Of a DNA stretch of 64,000 nucleotides, positions 9,815 through 19,581 are shown piece by piece. The position numbers were made by a program, and so were the translations under genes. Source of the DNA: Rhizobium sp. NLR16a (GTDB taxonomy: Bacteria; Pseudomonadota; Alphaproteobacteria; Rhizobiales; Rhizobiaceae); the NCBI RefSeq assembly GCF_017948245.1, contig NZ_CP072865.1:3993501-4057500 (forward strand), read 5' to 3'. Each line of letters opens with the position of its first letter. The stretch's first letter is position 1. The notes below the pieces were generated by a model. It was not told the DNA's origin. It did no database searches and saw nothing but the letters and a program-made list of their open reading frames with translations.

Positions 9815-11953
9815 ATGTTTGATACACACACAGTGGAAATCGAGTGGGCCGGCCGCCCGCTGAAGCTCGAAACCGGCAAGATCGCCCGTCAGGCCGACGG
9901 TGCGGTTCTCGCCACTTACGGCGAGACCGTCGTTCTTGCCACCGTCGTCTCTGCCAAGGCGCCGAAGCCCGGGCAGGACTTCTTTCCGCTCACCGTCAAC
10001 TACCAGGAAAAGACCTATGCAGCCGGCAAGATCCCCGGCGGCTATTTCAAGCGTGAAGGCCGTCCGAGCGAAAACGAGACTCTCGTTTCCCGCCTGATCG
10101 ACCGCCCGATCCGCCCGCTCTTCCCGGAAGGCTACAAGAACGACACCCAGGTCGTCGTCACCGTCGTCCAGCACGACCTTGAAAACAATCCTGACATCCT
10201 GTCCATGATCGCCTCTTCGGCGGCGCTGACGCTTTCCGGCGTTCCCTTCATGGGCCCGGTCGGCGGCGCGCGCGTCGGCTACATCAACGGCGAATATGTT
10301 CTCAACCCGCATCTCGACGAGATGGATGAGTCGAGCCTCGACCTCGTCGTCGCCGGCACCTACGACGCCGTGCTGATGGTCGAGTCCGAAGCCAAGGAAC
10401 TGCCCGAAGACGTCATGCTCGGCGCCGTCATGTTCGGCCACAAAGGCTTCCAGCCGGTTCTCGACGCGATCATCAAGCTCGCCGAAGTCGCCGCCAAGGA
10501 GCCGCGCGACTTCCAACCGGAAGACTATTCCGAGCTCGAAGGCGAGATGCTGAAGCATTTCGAAGCAGAACTGCGCGAAGCTTACAAGATCACCCAGAAG
10601 GCTGACCGCTACGCCGCCGTCGACGCCGTCAAGGCAAAGGTCAAGGCGCATTTCCTCCCCGAGGAAGGCGAAGCCAAGTATACGGCCGAAGAAGTCGGCG
10701 CGATCTTCAAGCACCTGCAGGCCAAGATCGTCCGTTGGAACATCCTCGACACCAAGAGCCGCATCGACGGCCGCGACCTTGAAACCGTTCGTCCGATCGT
10801 TTCGGAAGTCGGCCTTCTGCCGCGCACGCATGGCTCGGCGCTCTTCACGCGCGGCGAAACGCAGGCGATCGTGGTTGCCACGCTCGGCACTGGAGAAGAC
10901 GAGCAGTATGTCGACAGCCTGACCGGCATGTACAAGGAGCGCTTCCTGCTCCATTACAACTTCCCTCCCTTCTCGGTTGGTGAGACCGGCCGCATGGGGT
11001 CCCCGGGTCGCCGCGAGATCGGCCACGGCAAGCTCGCATGGCGTGCGATCCGTCCGATGCTGCCGTCGGCGGAGCAGTTCCCCTACACGCTGCGCGTCGT
11101 TTCCGAGATCACCGAATCCAACGGCTCGTCCTCGATGGCAACCGTCTGCGGCACGTCGCTGGCGTTGATGGATGCCGGTGTCCCGCTGGCGAAGCCGGTT
11201 GCTGGTATCGCCATGGGCCTGATCCTGGAAGGCGATCGCTTCGCCGTCCTCTCCGATATCCTCGGTGATGAAGATCATCTCGGCGACATGGACTTCAAGG
11301 TTGCCGGTACGGCCGATGGCATCACTTCGCTGCAGATGGACATCAAGATCGCCGGTATCACCGAGGAGATCATGAAGGTCGCTCTCGGCCAGGCCAAGGG
11401 CGGTCGCGCCCATATCCTCGGCGAAATGGCCAAGGCCATCACCGAAAGCCGCGGCCAGCTCGGCGAATTCGCTCCGCGCATCGAAGTGATGAACATCCCG
11501 GTCGACAAGATCCGCGAAGTCATCGGCTCCGGCGGCAAGGTCATCCGCGAAATCGTCGAAAAGACCGGCGCGAAGATCAACATCGAGGACGACGGCACCG
11601 TCAAGATCGCCTCCTCTTCCGGCAAGGAAATCGAAGCGGCGCGCAAGTGGATCCACTCGATCGTCGCCGAGCCTGAAATCGGCCAGATCTATGAGGGCAC
11701 TGTCGTCAAGACCGCCGACTTCGGCGCCTTCGTCAACTTCTTCGGCGCCCGCGACGGCCTCGTTCATATTTCGCAGCTCGCTTCCGAGCGCGTCGCCAAG
11801 ACGACTGACGTCGTCAAGGAAGGCGACAAGGTCTGGGTCAAGCTGCTCGGCTTCGACGAACGCGGCAAGGTTCGTCTGTCGATGAAGGTTGTCGACCAGG
11901 CCACCGGCCAGGAGATCCCGAACGAGAAGAAGAAGGAAGAAGCGGCCGAATAA
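9815..11953 (+). CDS. pnp: Polyribonucleotide nucleotidyltransferase (PNPase)
   Basis: PNPase is a trimeric phosphorolytic 3'-5' exoribonuclease and a core part of RNA decay. I start at the ATG at 9815 ([19 protein letters not shown]), which has GAAGGA 6 bases upstream and gives 712 residues, the usual rhizobial length. Two RNase PH-like domains (about 10-215 and 320-545) flank a helical linker. The KH domain near 560-620 has [12 protein letters not shown], and the S1 domain near 622-692 has [16 protein letters not shown]. The C-terminal tail is lysine- and glutamate-rich. A terminator follows directly. Confidence 0.98.
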   Translation: MFDTHTVEIEWAGRPLKLETGKIARQADGAVLATYGETVVLATVVSAKAPKPGQDFFPLTVNYQEKTYAAGKIPGGYFKREGRPSENETLVSRLIDRPIRPLFPEGYKNDTQVVVTVVQHDLENNPDILSMIASSAALTLSGVPFMGPVGGARVGYINGEYVLNPHLDEMDESSLDLVVAGTYDAVLMVESEAKELPEDVMLGAVMFGHKGFQPVLDAIIKLAEVAAKEPRDFQPEDYSELEGEMLKHFEAELREAYKITQKADRYAAVDAVKAKVKAHFLPEEGEAKYTAEEVGAIFKHLQAKIVRWNILDTKSRIDGRDLETVRPIVSEVGLLPRTHGSALFTRGETQAIVVATLGTGEDEQYVDSLTGMYKERFLLHYNFPPFSVGETGRMGSPGRREIGHGKLAWRAIRPMLPSAEQFPYTLRVVSEITESNGSSSMATVCGTSLALMDAGVPLAKPVAGIAMGLILEGDRFAVLSDILGDEDHLGDMDFKVAGTADGITSLQMDIKIAGITEEIMKVALGQAKGGRAHILGEMAKAITESRGQLGEFAPRIEVMNIPVDKIREVIGSGGKVIREIVEKTGAKINIEDDGTVKIASSSGKEIEAARKWIHSIVAEPEIGQIYEGTVVKTADFGAFVNFFGARDGLVHISQLASERVAKTTDVVKEGDKVWVKLLGFDERGKVRLSMKVVDQATGQEIPNEKKKEEAAE

Positions 11954-11982
11954 GCCGCCTCCGCCAGCTTTAGAGCTTTTCC

Positions 11983-12012
11983 GGGCGCGGGAATCTTCCG
12001 CGCCCCTTTTCT
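11983..12012 (+). terminator. Rho-independent terminator after pnp
   Basis: GGGCGCGG (11983-11990) pairs with CCGCGCCC (11998-12005) around a 7-base loop, followed by CTTTTCT. It lies 30 bases after the pnp stop. Confidence 0.85.
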
Positions 12013-12033
12013 ATTCTAAATGAGACGAGACCG

Positions 12034-13050
12034 ATGAGCCGCGAAACGTTGAAGACCCTATTCCATCCGTTTGCCAGCGGTACAATCCAGCCGCCCGGCG
12101 AAGGCGAGCGTGTGCTCTTTCTCGGCGCCGAAGCAGGCTTTGCGCTGCCGGAAGGTTTTGCCGCCTCGCTCAGCGCCGTCCAGGGCTTCCGGCCGCTCTA
12201 CCGCCAGCTGCTGGCGCAGCGGATCGAAGCCACACCTGAGATCGACGGCGAGGACTATGACGCAGCACTCGTGCTCTGCACCAAGCACAAAGGCGAGAAC
12301 GAGGCCAACCTCGCCGCCGCGATCGCCCGCACGCGGGCCGGCGGGCTGATCGTCGTCGCCGGCGCCAAGGAAGACGGCGTCCAGCCGCTGCGCAAGCGGA
12401 TGGAAGGTTTCGGCCTCGCCATCGACCACATGCCGAAATATCACGGCGTCGCCTTCTGGTTCGGACGGCCGGCCGAGGCCGGCGGCATCATCTCCAAACT
12501 GGCAAAGGCGCCGGTGCGCGTCGATAATCGCTTCCATGCGACAGCCGGCATGTTCTCGCATGATCGGATCGATGCCGGATCGGAACTGCTCGCCTCGCGC
12601 CTGCCGCAGGATTTTACCGGCGACGTCGCAGATTTCGGCGCCGGATGGGGCTATCTCTCGGTCGAGATGGCACAGAGATCGCGCGGGCTGGCCCGCCTTG
12701 ACCTCTATGAGGCCAATCACGCGGCCCTGGAGGCCGCGCGGGGTAACCTGGCGGAGAACTGCCCGAACGCGCCAGCGCGCTTCTTCTGGCACGATCTGGC
12801 GGGCGAGCCGGTCAAGGACAAATACGACCTCGTCATCATGAACCCGCCCTTCCACGAGGGCCATGCCGCCGAGCCATCGCTCGGCCAGGCGATGATCAAG
12901 ACAGCCGCCTCCGCCGTTCGCGGCGGCGGCAGGCTGATGCTGGTCGCCAATCGCGGCCTGCCTTATGAGCCTGTTCTGGCAGCGAACTTCAGGGAAAGCG
13001 GCGAAACCTGCCGCAATGCCCGCTTCAAGGTTCTGTGGGCGAAGAAATAA
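12034..13050 (+). CDS. Class I SAM methyltransferase, RsmC-like (16S rRNA guanine-N2)
   Basis: The 338-residue protein has two tandem halves, as in RsmC/RlmG enzymes. The N-terminal half is a degenerate methyltransferase fold (GERVLFLGAEAGF). The C-terminal half is catalytic, with the SAM loop DFGAGWGYLSVEM and the N2-guanine/amino methylase motif NPPF at about residue 270 (IMNPPFHEG). E. coli RsmC methylates G1207 of 16S rRNA, and the same site is likely but unproven here. It follows the pnp terminator with its own start and is convergent with fabI. Confidence 0.85.
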   Translation: MSRETLKTLFHPFASGTIQPPGEGERVLFLGAEAGFALPEGFAASLSAVQGFRPLYRQLLAQRIEATPEIDGEDYDAALVLCTKHKGENEANLAAAIARTRAGGLIVVAGAKEDGVQPLRKRMEGFGLAIDHMPKYHGVAFWFGRPAEAGGIISKLAKAPVRVDNRFHATAGMFSHDRIDAGSELLASRLPQDFTGDVADFGAGWGYLSVEMAQRSRGLARLDLYEANHAALEAARGNLAENCPNAPARFFWHDLAGEPVKDKYDLVIMNPPFHEGHAAEPSLGQAMIKTAASAVRGGGRLMLVANRGLPYEPVLAANFRESGETCRNARFKVLWAKK

Positions 13051-13091
13051 GGCTCAGGCCGCTTCGACCCCGAGTTCTTACCCGCAAAACA

Positions 13092-13124
13092 AAAGGCCGT
13101 GCGCAGAGGATGCGCACGGCCTTT
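13092..13124. terminator. Bidirectional terminator between rsmC-like gene and fabI
   Basis: AAAGGCCGTGCGCA (13092-13105) is a perfect 14-bp inverted match to TGCGCACGGCCTTT (13111-13124) with a GAGGA loop. A-runs precede it and T-runs follow it, so it can serve both convergent transcripts. Confidence 0.9.
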
Positions 13125-13143
13125 GAATTTCAATCAGCGGCGT

Positions 13144-13950
13144 TTATTCGACGTCGGCGTTGCGCAGGGTCTCCAGCGTTGGCATCGAGGTGATGTTGAA
13201 GCCGGCATCGACGAAGTGGATTTCGCCGGTGACGCCGGCGGAGAGGTCGGAGAGCAGGTAGAGCGCCGAGCTGCCGACCTGATCGATGGTCACGGTCTTG
13301 CGCAGCGGCGCATTACGCTGGTTCCAGGAGAGGATCGCGCGCGCGTCCGAAATTCCGGCGCCGGCCAGCGTGCGGATCGGGCCGGCGGAAATGCCGTTGA
13401 CGCGGATGCCGCGCGGGCCGTAATCGGCAGCGAGATAACGCACCGAAGCCTCGAGCGCCGCCTTGGCGACACCCATGACATTGTAATTCGGAATGACGCG
13501 CGTCGAGCCGTTATAGGTCAGTGTCAGCATCGCGCCACTGCCTTCCATCAGCGGAGCGCAGCGCTTGGCGATCTCGGTGAAGGAGAAGCAGGAGATGACC
13601 ATGGTGCGGCTGAAATTCTCCCGCGTCGTATCGGCGTAGAGGCCCTTCAGCTCGTTCTTGTCCGAGAAGCCGATGGCATGGACGATAAAATCGAGCTTGC
13701 CCCAGCGCTCGCCGAGCGCGTCGACCACGGCATCGACGGAAGTGATGTCCTCGACGTCGCAAGGCAGCACGAAATCCGAGCCGACTTCGGCGGCCAGCGG
13801 CCGGACGCGCTTGCCGAGCGCATCGCCCTGATAGGTGAAGGCGAGGTCCGCCCCCTGTGCGGCGAGCGCTTTTGAAATCCCCCAGGCAATCGAATGGTTG
13901 TTTGCGACGCCCATGATGAGGCCGCGCTTACCCTGCATGATTCCAGTCAT
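13144..13950 (-). CDS. fabI: Enoyl-[acyl-carrier-protein] reductase (NADH)
   Basis: FabI performs the last reduction of each fatty-acid elongation cycle. The 268-residue product is a divergent short-chain dehydrogenase: GLIMGVANNHSIAWG forms the nucleotide-binding turn, and the catalytic pair appears as the FabI spacing Tyr-x6-Lys in PNYNVMGVAKAALE. GIRVNGISAGPIRTLA follows. I start at the ATG at 13950 (MTGIMQGKRG), 4 bases after the fabB stop. This implies translational coupling, since no strong ribosome site is visible. It is the third gene of fabA-fabB-fabI, whose position in the unsaturated fatty-acid operon is typical for rhizobia. Confidence 0.96.
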   Translation of the reverse strand: MTGIMQGKRGLIMGVANNHSIAWGISKALAAQGADLAFTYQGDALGKRVRPLAAEVGSDFVLPCDVEDITSVDAVVDALGERWGKLDFIVHAIGFSDKNELKGLYADTTRENFSRTMVISCFSFTEIAKRCAPLMEGSGAMLTLTYNGSTRVIPNYNVMGVAKAALEASVRYLAADYGPRGIRVNGISAGPIRTLAGAGISDARAILSWNQRNAPLRKTVTIDQVGSSALYLLSDLSAGVTGEIHFVDAGFNITSMPTLETLRNADVE

Positions 13951-13954
13951 GTTG

Positions 13955-15187
13955 TTATCCGTTATAGCGCTGGAAGACGAGCGTGGCGTTCGTCCCGCCA
14001 AAGCCGAAGGAATTGGAGAGAGCGATATCGATCTTCGCATTGTCGATTCGCTTGCGCACAATCGGCACACCTTCGAATTCGGGATCGAGCTCGGCGATAT
14101 GGGCGCTTTCGCCGATGAAACCTTGCTGCATCATCAGCAGGGAATAGATCGATTCCTGCACGCCGGCCGCACCGAGCGAATGGCCCGTCAGCGACTTGGT
14201 AGATTGGATATGCGGGATCTTGGTGCCGAACACCTCGCGGATGGCGCCGATTTCCTTGCTGTCGCCGACCGGCGTCGATGTGCCGTGGGTGTTGATATAG
14301 TCGACATCGCCTTTGACGGTGGAAAGCGCCTGGCGCATGCAGCGGACAGCGCCCTCGCCCGAGGGAGCGACCATGTCGTAACCATCAGAGGTGGCGCCGT
14401 AGCCGACGATTTCGGCGTAGATTTTGGCGCTGCGGGCCTTGGCGTGCTCCAGCTCCTCCAGCACCAGCACGCCGGCGCCGCCGGCGATGACGAAACCGTC
14501 GCGGTTGACGTCATAGGCGCGCGAGGCAGTATCGGGCGTGTCGTTATATTTGGAGGACATGGCCCCCATCGCGTCGAAGAGGTTGGACATCGTCCAGTCG
14601 AGATCTTCGTGGCCGCCGGCAAACATCATGTCCTGCTTGCCCCACTGGATCATTTCAGTGGCATTGCCGATGCAATGCGCCGAGGTCGAGCAGGCCGACG
14701 AGATCGAATAGTTGACGCCGTGGATCTTGAACCAGGTGGCGAGTGTGGCCGATGCGGTTGACGACATCGCCTTCGGCACGGCGAAGGGGCCGATGCGCTT
14801 CGGGCTGTGGTTCTTTACGGTGATCTCGGCCGCCTCGATGAGTGTGCGGGTGGACGGGCCACCGGATCCCATGATGATGCCGACGCGCTCGTTCTGTGCG
14901 TAGTCCGTCTCTTCCAGACCGGAATCGGCGATCGCCTGCTTCATGGCGACATGGTTCCAGGCGCCGCCCTGCGACAGGAAGCGCATGGCGCGGCGATCGA
15001 CCAGTTCGCCAAGTTCCGCCTGGCCGAGCTTGGGGCTGCCCCAGACCTGGCACTTGAAGCCGTGTTCGGCGAAATCGTTGGAAAAGGAGATACCCGACTT
15101 TGCCTGGCGCAAGGATTCGGTGACTTCGGCCGCATCGCTTCCGATCGAGGAAACGATACCCAGACCCGTGACAACTACCCGTCTCAT
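13955..15187 (-). CDS. fabB: 3-oxoacyl-[acyl-carrier-protein] synthase I
   Basis: FabB condenses acyl-ACP with malonyl-ACP and is needed to elongate the cis-unsaturated intermediate made by FabA. The 410-residue protein begins [19 protein letters not shown] and has the thiolase-fold active site: the Cys in [14 protein letters not shown], the His in [11 protein letters not shown] and the His in [12 protein letters not shown]. The C-terminus [13 protein letters not shown] is the usual glycine-rich end. An AAAGG motif precedes the ATG. It lies 45 bases downstream of fabA on the same strand. Confidence 0.97.
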   Translation of the reverse strand: MRRVVVTGLGIVSSIGSDAAEVTESLRQAKSGISFSNDFAEHGFKCQVWGSPKLGQAELGELVDRRAMRFLSQGGAWNHVAMKQAIADSGLEETDYAQNERVGIIMGSGGPSTRTLIEAAEITVKNHSPKRIGPFAVPKAMSSTASATLATWFKIHGVNYSISSACSTSAHCIGNATEMIQWGKQDMMFAGGHEDLDWTMSNLFDAMGAMSSKYNDTPDTASRAYDVNRDGFVIAGGAGVLVLEELEHAKARSAKIYAEIVGYGATSDGYDMVAPSGEGAVRCMRQALSTVKGDVDYINTHGTSTPVGDSKEIGAIREVFGTKIPHIQSTKSLTGHSLGAAGVQESIYSLLMMQQGFIGESAHIAELDPEFEGVPIVRKRIDNAKIDIALSNSFGFGGTNATLVFQRYNG

Positions 15188-15232
15188 CTGATCAAACCTT
15201 TGTTGTTTTCGTCAGCCGCTCGAAATGCGGTT

Positions 15233-15748
15233 TCAGGCGGTCTTGTCTTTCGATAGACCGACGCGAAGGTCGGACGCCTGGTATATGGTCTCGCCATCCG
15301 CCTTCAGCCAGCCATCGGCCGTGCCGAGCACGAGGCGACCGCGCATGACGCGCTTGAAGTCGATGCCGTATTCGATCAGCTTCGTATGCGGCCGGACCAT
15401 GCCCTTGAATTTCACTTCGCCGGTTGAAAGCGCCATGCCGCGACCTTCCTCGCCAAGCCAGCCCAGGAAGAAACCGGTCAGCTGCCACATGCCGTCGAGG
15501 CCGAGGCAGCCAGGCATGATCGGATTGCCTTCGAAATGGCAGGGAAAATACCAGTCGTCGGGGCGTACATCGTATTCGGCCCTGAGATAGCCCTTGTCGA
15601 AGGCGCCGCCCGTTTCGGAAATGTCCGTGATGCGGTGAACCATCAGCATGGGCGGCAGCGGCAGCTGCGCATTACCGGGTCCGAACAGCTCGCCATGGGC
15701 GCAAGCGATGAGTTCTTCATACGAGAAGCTGGACTGTCTGGTGGTCAT
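15233..15748 (-). CDS. fabA: 3-hydroxydecanoyl-[ACP] dehydratase/isomerase
   Basis: FabA dehydrates 3-hydroxydecanoyl-ACP and isomerises the double bond, the branch point to unsaturated fatty acids. The 171-residue hot-dog-fold protein has the catalytic His in [17 protein letters not shown] and the Asp in the following GLDGMWQL segment. [23 protein letters not shown] closes the protein. It is the first gene of fabA-fabB-fabI. The promoter must lie in the region shared with irr (15749-16049). A purine-rich GGGGGGAAAAAG tract precedes the ATG. Confidence 0.97.
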   Translation of the reverse strand: MTTRQSSFSYEELIACAHGELFGPGNAQLPLPPMLMVHRITDISETGGAFDKGYLRAEYDVRPDDWYFPCHFEGNPIMPGCLGLDGMWQLTGFFLGWLGEEGRGMALSTGEVKFKGMVRPHTKLIEYGIDFKRVMRGRLVLGTADGWLKADGETIYQASDLRVGLSKDKTA

Positions 15749-15866
15749 AAAATTTCTTTTTCCCCCCGCGTGAAGCCGATGGATGTGAACGTGTAGTCCA
15801 AGTTCTTCAGAAAATGAAGCACAAGCAAGGCAGCTTCATTCATCGGTTTGGACCAGGCTTACGCCA

Positions 15867-15989
15867 TTATTTGGTGGTCGCATACAGGAAGGCCAGAGCT
15901 GCGACCAGACCTATTTGCATCAAAAGCCCGTTTTTGCCGCGTTTGTCAGGCTCTTGTCCCCACTGAACTATTGAAAGGCTCCGATGCAA
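15867..15989 (-). CDS. Possible small membrane protein between fabA and irr
   Basis: An uninterrupted frame of 40 codons from a TTG at 15989 ends with MQIGLVAALAFLYATTK and a stop at 15867-15869. The last 17 residues could form a short membrane helix and also have their own ATG at 15920. No good ribosome site precedes the TTG, so this is tentative. If real, it would be co-transcribed with fabA, 118 bases upstream of that gene. Otherwise the 15749-16049 interval is simply the shared fabA/irr regulatory region, in which I found no clear consensus promoter. Confidence 0.25.
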   Translation of the reverse strand: MHRSLSIVQWGQEPDKRGKNGLLMQIGLVAALAFLYATTK

Positions 15990-16049
15990 AAGTTATACCG
16001 CTTGAAGAAACATGATTGCTTTATGCAGGAATAATCGGAGTTGGTGTTG

Positions 16050-16469
16050 ATGACGGGTGCACTCCCGATCGCAATAGAGGTAAGGCTGCGCCGCGCGGGC
16101 CTTCGCCCCACACGCCAGCGCGTCGCGCTCGGCGACCTCCTGTTTGCCAAGGGCGACCGGCATTTGACCGTCGAGGAACTGCATGAGGAGGCGGTTGCCG
16201 CCGGGGTGCCGGTTTCGCTGGCGACCGTCTATAACACGCTGCACCAGTTCACCGAAGCCGGTCTCATCCGCGTTCTCGCCGTCGAGAGCGCCAAGACCTA
16301 TTTCGACACCAATGTTTCCGACCACCACCATTTCTTCATCGAAGGCCATAACGAGGTGCTCGACATTCCCGTCAGCAACCTGACGATCGGCAATCTGCCG
16401 GAGCCGCCCGAAGGTTTGGAGATCGCTCATGTCGACGTGGTGATCCGCCTGCGAGCCAAGCAAGGCTGA
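16050..16469 (+). CDS. irr: Iron response regulator Irr (Fur family)
   Basis: Irr is the haem-responsive Fur-family regulator that represses iron-using genes in rhizobia when iron is scarce. I start at the ATG at 16050, 9 bases after CGGAG; upstream TTG and GTG codons would leave no room for it. The 139-residue protein has the Fur winged helix (GLRPTRQRVALGDLL...SLATVYNTLHQFTEAGLI) and the three-histidine cluster SDHHHFF that binds haem in rhizobial Irr. The N-terminal haem-regulatory Cys-Pro motif known from Bradyrhizobium is absent, as in other Rhizobium Irr proteins. It is divergent from fabA. Confidence 0.93.
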   Translation: MTGALPIAIEVRLRRAGLRPTRQRVALGDLLFAKGDRHLTVEELHEEAVAAGVPVSLATVYNTLHQFTEAGLIRVLAVESAKTYFDTNVSDHHHFFIEGHNEVLDIPVSNLTIGNLPEPPEGLEIAHVDVVIRLRAKQG

Positions 16470-16484
16470 CGGCGACCAAAAGGC

Positions 16485-17120
16485 TCACATCACATCGTCG
16501 GGATGCCGCCCGGGCTTGTGTTTGTAGATCGGGAAGGTCCAGCCGAACCAAAGGGCGCCGCCGCGAACGGCAAAGGCCGCCACAACGCCGCAGCCGGAGG
16601 CGAGATAGAGCGGCATTCCCAACGCATTGGCGAGCGTGAACACGCCGGCCCCGACCAGCGCCGCCGTCACATAGATTTCCGGCCGCAACAGCACCGAAGG
16701 CTCGTTTGCCATCAGATCGCGCAGGATGCCGCCGAAGGTCGCCGTCAGTGTGCCGGTGACGATCGCGATGGTCGGCGAGCCGGTAGCGGCAAGTCCCTTG
16801 GCGGCACCCAGAACGCAATAGGCGGCAAGGCCGATCGCATCCAGCCAGATCAGCAGGCGATAGCGCGATTCCAGCAGATGGGCGGTGAAGAAGACAATCA
16901 CGCCCATGATGCAGCAGACGAGGATATAGGCAGGGTTCAGCACCCAGAAGACCGGTACACGGCCGAGCACGATGTCGCGCACGGTGCCGCCGCCGGTTCC
17001 CGTGACCATGGCAAAAAACAGAAAGCCGATCAGATCGAGCTGCTTGCGCGAGGCGGCGAGCGCGCCTGTCGCGGCAAACAGCGCAATGCCGGCATAATCG
17101 AGATAGACGAGCAAGGACAT
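16485..17120 (-). CDS. UPF0126/TRIC-type membrane protein
   Basis: This is a 211-residue inner-membrane protein with about seven transmembrane helices and two tandem UPF0126 repeats. Each repeat carries the glycine-rich signature: GTGGGTVRDIVLGRVPVFW in the first and GTLTATFGGILRDLMANEP in the second. The family (YicG-like) is structurally related to trimeric intracellular cation channels, so a potassium-permeable channel is a reasonable idea but unproven. I use the ATG at 17120 (MSLLVYLDYAG). A longer frame upstream to 17201 is Arg-rich and unlikely to be translated. Confidence 0.85.
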   Translation of the reverse strand: MSLLVYLDYAGIALFAATGALAASRKQLDLIGFLFFAMVTGTGGGTVRDIVLGRVPVFWVLNPAYILVCCIMGVIVFFTAHLLESRYRLLIWLDAIGLAAYCVLGAAKGLAATGSPTIAIVTGTLTATFGGILRDLMANEPSVLLRPEIYVTAALVGAGVFTLANALGMPLYLASGCGVVAAFAVRGGALWFGWTFPIYKHKPGRHPDDVM

Positions 17121-17297
17121 GCGGACCCCGGAGCCGGCGAACAGTTTCCGGAAAGAACCATGGCGGCAAGGGCGGCGCAAGGCGGCGCGGCGATAAAGCA
17201 TCAGTCTTTATTCGATGTATGTCGTATCCCGAAACCGCTGCATGGTTTTAGGCGACATGCCTTGGCTTCAGAGCCTTTGTCCAAAAGAGGAAAGCCC

Positions 17298-17771
17298 GTG
17301 AAAACGCTGGTGCTCGCCGTTCTCAATATTGTCCTGCTGCTCGCCATGCCGGTAGCCGCGCTTGCCCAGCAATCGCTGATCTCCGACCCCGAAATCTACG
17401 AGAAGAAGCATTTCCAGGAACAGTGCAAAGCGGCCGAATTCGCCGACGGCTTCATCACCCGGCAGGACATCAACAATGACGGGCTGATCGACGCCGTGGT
17501 CAATGAGGGCGAGCTCACCTGCGACGGGCAGAAGGGGCCGCAATGCAACGACGACGGCTGCACCTATAATTTCTATCTGCAGGTCGCCGAAGGCGGTTAT
17601 TTCATGATCGCGACGGCACAGATCTACGGCTACGACTTCGTCCAGCGCTTCGGCAACATGGTGCTGGCGATGAAGATGCATCCGCGTTTCTGCGACCGCA
17701 CCGAAGGCGATCCCTGCATCGTGACCGCGCGTGTGCGCGGCACGAAATTCGTCACCATCTCGAAGAAATAA
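17298..17771 (+). CDS. Secreted hypothetical protein with EF-hand-like loop
   Basis: The 157-residue product starts at a GTG with GAGGAAAG 4 bases upstream. It has a clear Sec signal peptide (hydrophobic LAVLNIVLLLAMPVAALA, cleavage after AQ). The mature part contains an EF-hand-like acidic loop, DINNDGLIDAVVNEGE, and five cysteines, suggesting a calcium-binding, disulfide-bonded periplasmic protein. I do not recognise the family. It is convergent with the YdcF-like gene, with stop codons only a few bases apart. Confidence 0.75.
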   Translation: MKTLVLAVLNIVLLLAMPVAALAQQSLISDPEIYEKKHFQEQCKAAEFADGFITRQDINNDGLIDAVVNEGELTCDGQKGPQCNDDGCTYNFYLQVAEGGYFMIATAQIYGYDFVQRFGNMVLAMKMHPRFCDRTEGDPCIVTARVRGTKFVTISKK

Positions 17772-17773
17772 GC

Positions 17774-18562
17774 TTAGCGCGGATAAAGCTCCGACGTCCG
17801 GCCGGCGAGATAGTAGCCGACCAGGCCGTACCATTCGCGGACCGCAGTCGCCATATTCTGGGCGTTGAGGTTCGGCTGAGTGAAATCCAGGTTCAGCCGA
17901 ACCTGCCCGTCGGTGCGATAGTCGGTCGGCCAGGGCACGATGTCGATGCCGAGCTTACGGAAGATGCCGACGGAACGCGGCATATGGAAGCCCGAGGTGA
18001 TCAGCAGGCACTGGGAAAGGCCGTGGCCCGCGAGGACTTCTTTTGTATTGACGGCGTTTTCGAAGGTGGTGCGCGATTGCCGCTCCTCGATCAGGCGATC
18101 CTTGCTGACGCCGAAGAGCGGGAAGAAGCGCTCGGATGCCGCCGCATCGCCTTCGTAAATGCCCGAGAGTGAGCCGTCGCCGCCCGAGATCAGAATGCGC
18201 GACTGCGGAAACTTCTGCGCGAGCCGCAGCGCTTCGATGAAGCGGTCGGCGGCAGGATTGAATTCAATGCCGTGGCGCGCCGTATTCACCTCGTTTTCGA
18301 AGGCGCCGCCGAGCACGATCATGCATTGCAGGCTGTCGGGATCGGCGGCAGGTTTGGCGAAGCGCTGCTCGAGCCCCTGCATCAGAAGGTTGCCGGCCGT
18401 GGTGTAGAGCGTGATGAAGAGGATGAGGGCTGAAGCCATCGCGCCGAGGACGCTTGAGCTGTGCCAGCGCAGAAGTCCGGCGGCAAAGGCGAAGAAGACG
18501 AGAAGGAATGCCAGCGACAGCGGCTGGGCAAAAATCCAGACAAGCTTGGAAATGACGAACAA
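17774..18562 (-). CDS. YdcF/DUF218 family membrane protein (ElyC/SanA-like)
   Basis: The 262-residue protein has two N-terminal membrane helices (about 5-30 and 38-60) followed by a DUF218 domain facing the periplasm. Signature segments are CMIVLGGAFENEV, ILISGGDGSLSG, EERQSRTTFENAVNT and LITSGFHMPRSVGIFRKLGI. E. coli relatives affect envelope and peptidoglycan or enterobacterial common antigen homeostasis at low temperature, but the reaction is unknown. It ends two bases after the neighbouring secreted protein gene, in convergent orientation. Confidence 0.85.
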   Translation of the reverse strand: MFVISKLVWIFAQPLSLAFLLVFFAFAAGLLRWHSSSVLGAMASALILFITLYTTAGNLLMQGLEQRFAKPAADPDSLQCMIVLGGAFENEVNTARHGIEFNPAADRFIEALRLAQKFPQSRILISGGDGSLSGIYEGDAAASERFFPLFGVSKDRLIEERQSRTTFENAVNTKEVLAGHGLSQCLLITSGFHMPRSVGIFRKLGIDIVPWPTDYRTDGQVRLNLDFTQPNLNAQNMATAVREWYGLVGYYLAGRTSELYPR

Positions 18563-18636
18563 GACCTACTCCTTGAGGATGGGCGCGCGTCCTTCCTATC
18601 CGATTCGGCGGTAACAGGAATGCGACGGTCCTATCG

Positions 18637-19353
18637 CTAGCGCAGGGCGCCCGTGTGATGCGGCGCGAGCTTCTGGTTGAAGCGCCGCTGAAGCGGCCGG
18701 GGAATGAACATGGCGACAAGCGCCAGCGCCATGGCAAAGATGGAGACCAGCCACAAGGCATGGGCGCCGGTCAACCGGGTCAGGACGGCACCGGCGATCG
18801 CGCCGAGCATCATGCCGCCCCAGGGGACGAGCTGGATCGTCCATTCGACACGGCGATCGCCGATAATCCAGCGGCCGATGCCGCGGCCGAAACGCGACAG
18901 TGCGCCTGTGACATAAGTCAGGCCGATCGGCAGGCCTTCGATATGTTCGACGGCGGCGTTCACCATGCCCATGGAACAAACGATCATGTAGAACCGCACC
19001 AGCATCAGGCTCTCAGCCGTCGTCATCGAAGCAAGCGCCAGAACGGCCCCGACGCAGCCGAGAACGACGAAGATGCGCCGCTCGGAGACATGGGCGATGA
19101 CGATACCGGTCGCATTGCCGAGCACGAAAACGAGAATGGCGGAGATCAGCACCGCCGCATGATAAAGATTGCCCTGGCCCAGCGCGAGTGCGGCCCGCGT
19201 CGTATTCCCCGTCATGAAGGAGACGAAATCGCCGGTCAGCAGCAGCCCGGTCGCATCGGTCATGCCGGCCAGAAATGAAATCGAACCGACGAGGGCGAGC
19301 CCGGTCAGGGTTCGTCGTGTACGAATGATACGGCGGCGTCTTGCTCTGGTCAT
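18637..19353 (-). CDS. YoaK/DUF1275 family membrane protein
   Basis: This 238-residue protein has about six transmembrane helices. It shows the DUF1275 hallmarks near the N-terminus: FLAGMTDATGLLLTGDFVSFMTGNTTRAALALGQG. It also has the central GNATGIVIAH and the AAVEHIEGLPIGLTYVTGALSRFGRGIG segment. Function is unknown; the fold resembles a transporter. I start at the ATG at 19353 with AGGATCC upstream, rather than at the longer frame to 19473, whose extra 40 residues look non-coding. Confidence 0.82.
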   Translation of the reverse strand: MTRARRRRIIRTRRTLTGLALVGSISFLAGMTDATGLLLTGDFVSFMTGNTTRAALALGQGNLYHAAVLISAILVFVLGNATGIVIAHVSERRIFVVLGCVGAVLALASMTTAESLMLVRFYMIVCSMGMVNAAVEHIEGLPIGLTYVTGALSRFGRGIGRWIIGDRRVEWTIQLVPWGGMMLGAIAGAVLTRLTGAHALWLVSIFAMALALVAMFIPRPLQRRFNQKLAPHHTGALR

Positions 19354-19581
19354 TGGGGATCCTGAAGGCGAATCACTGAGATTCCTGCAGCAAGGATAAA
19401 TCCTGTTCGTTGAGGAATTGGCAAAGAGGATTTGGCCGGGGCCACGCTTGCGCGAAAAGATTCTTTCGATCATAAAACGGCGTCGCTTCAGACCGAAGCT
19501 CCGTAAGCGTTTACGTCAATCAACGCGCAACCGCCGATCGGCGCTGCGCGATTGTTCGATCGGCATCTTACGGAGATCAAA

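Noticed and set aside
9674..11767. Long minus-strand frame across pnp
   Set aside because: It is an antisense shadow of pnp, with acidic low-complexity translation and no family motifs.
13951..14070. Longer start for fabI
   Set aside because: It would overlap the end of fabB by over 100 bases, and the family N-terminus begins at the ATG at 13950.
19354..19473. N-terminal extension of the DUF1275 gene
   Set aside because: The extra 40 residues are not hydrophobic or family-like, and a ribosome site precedes the internal ATG at 19353.
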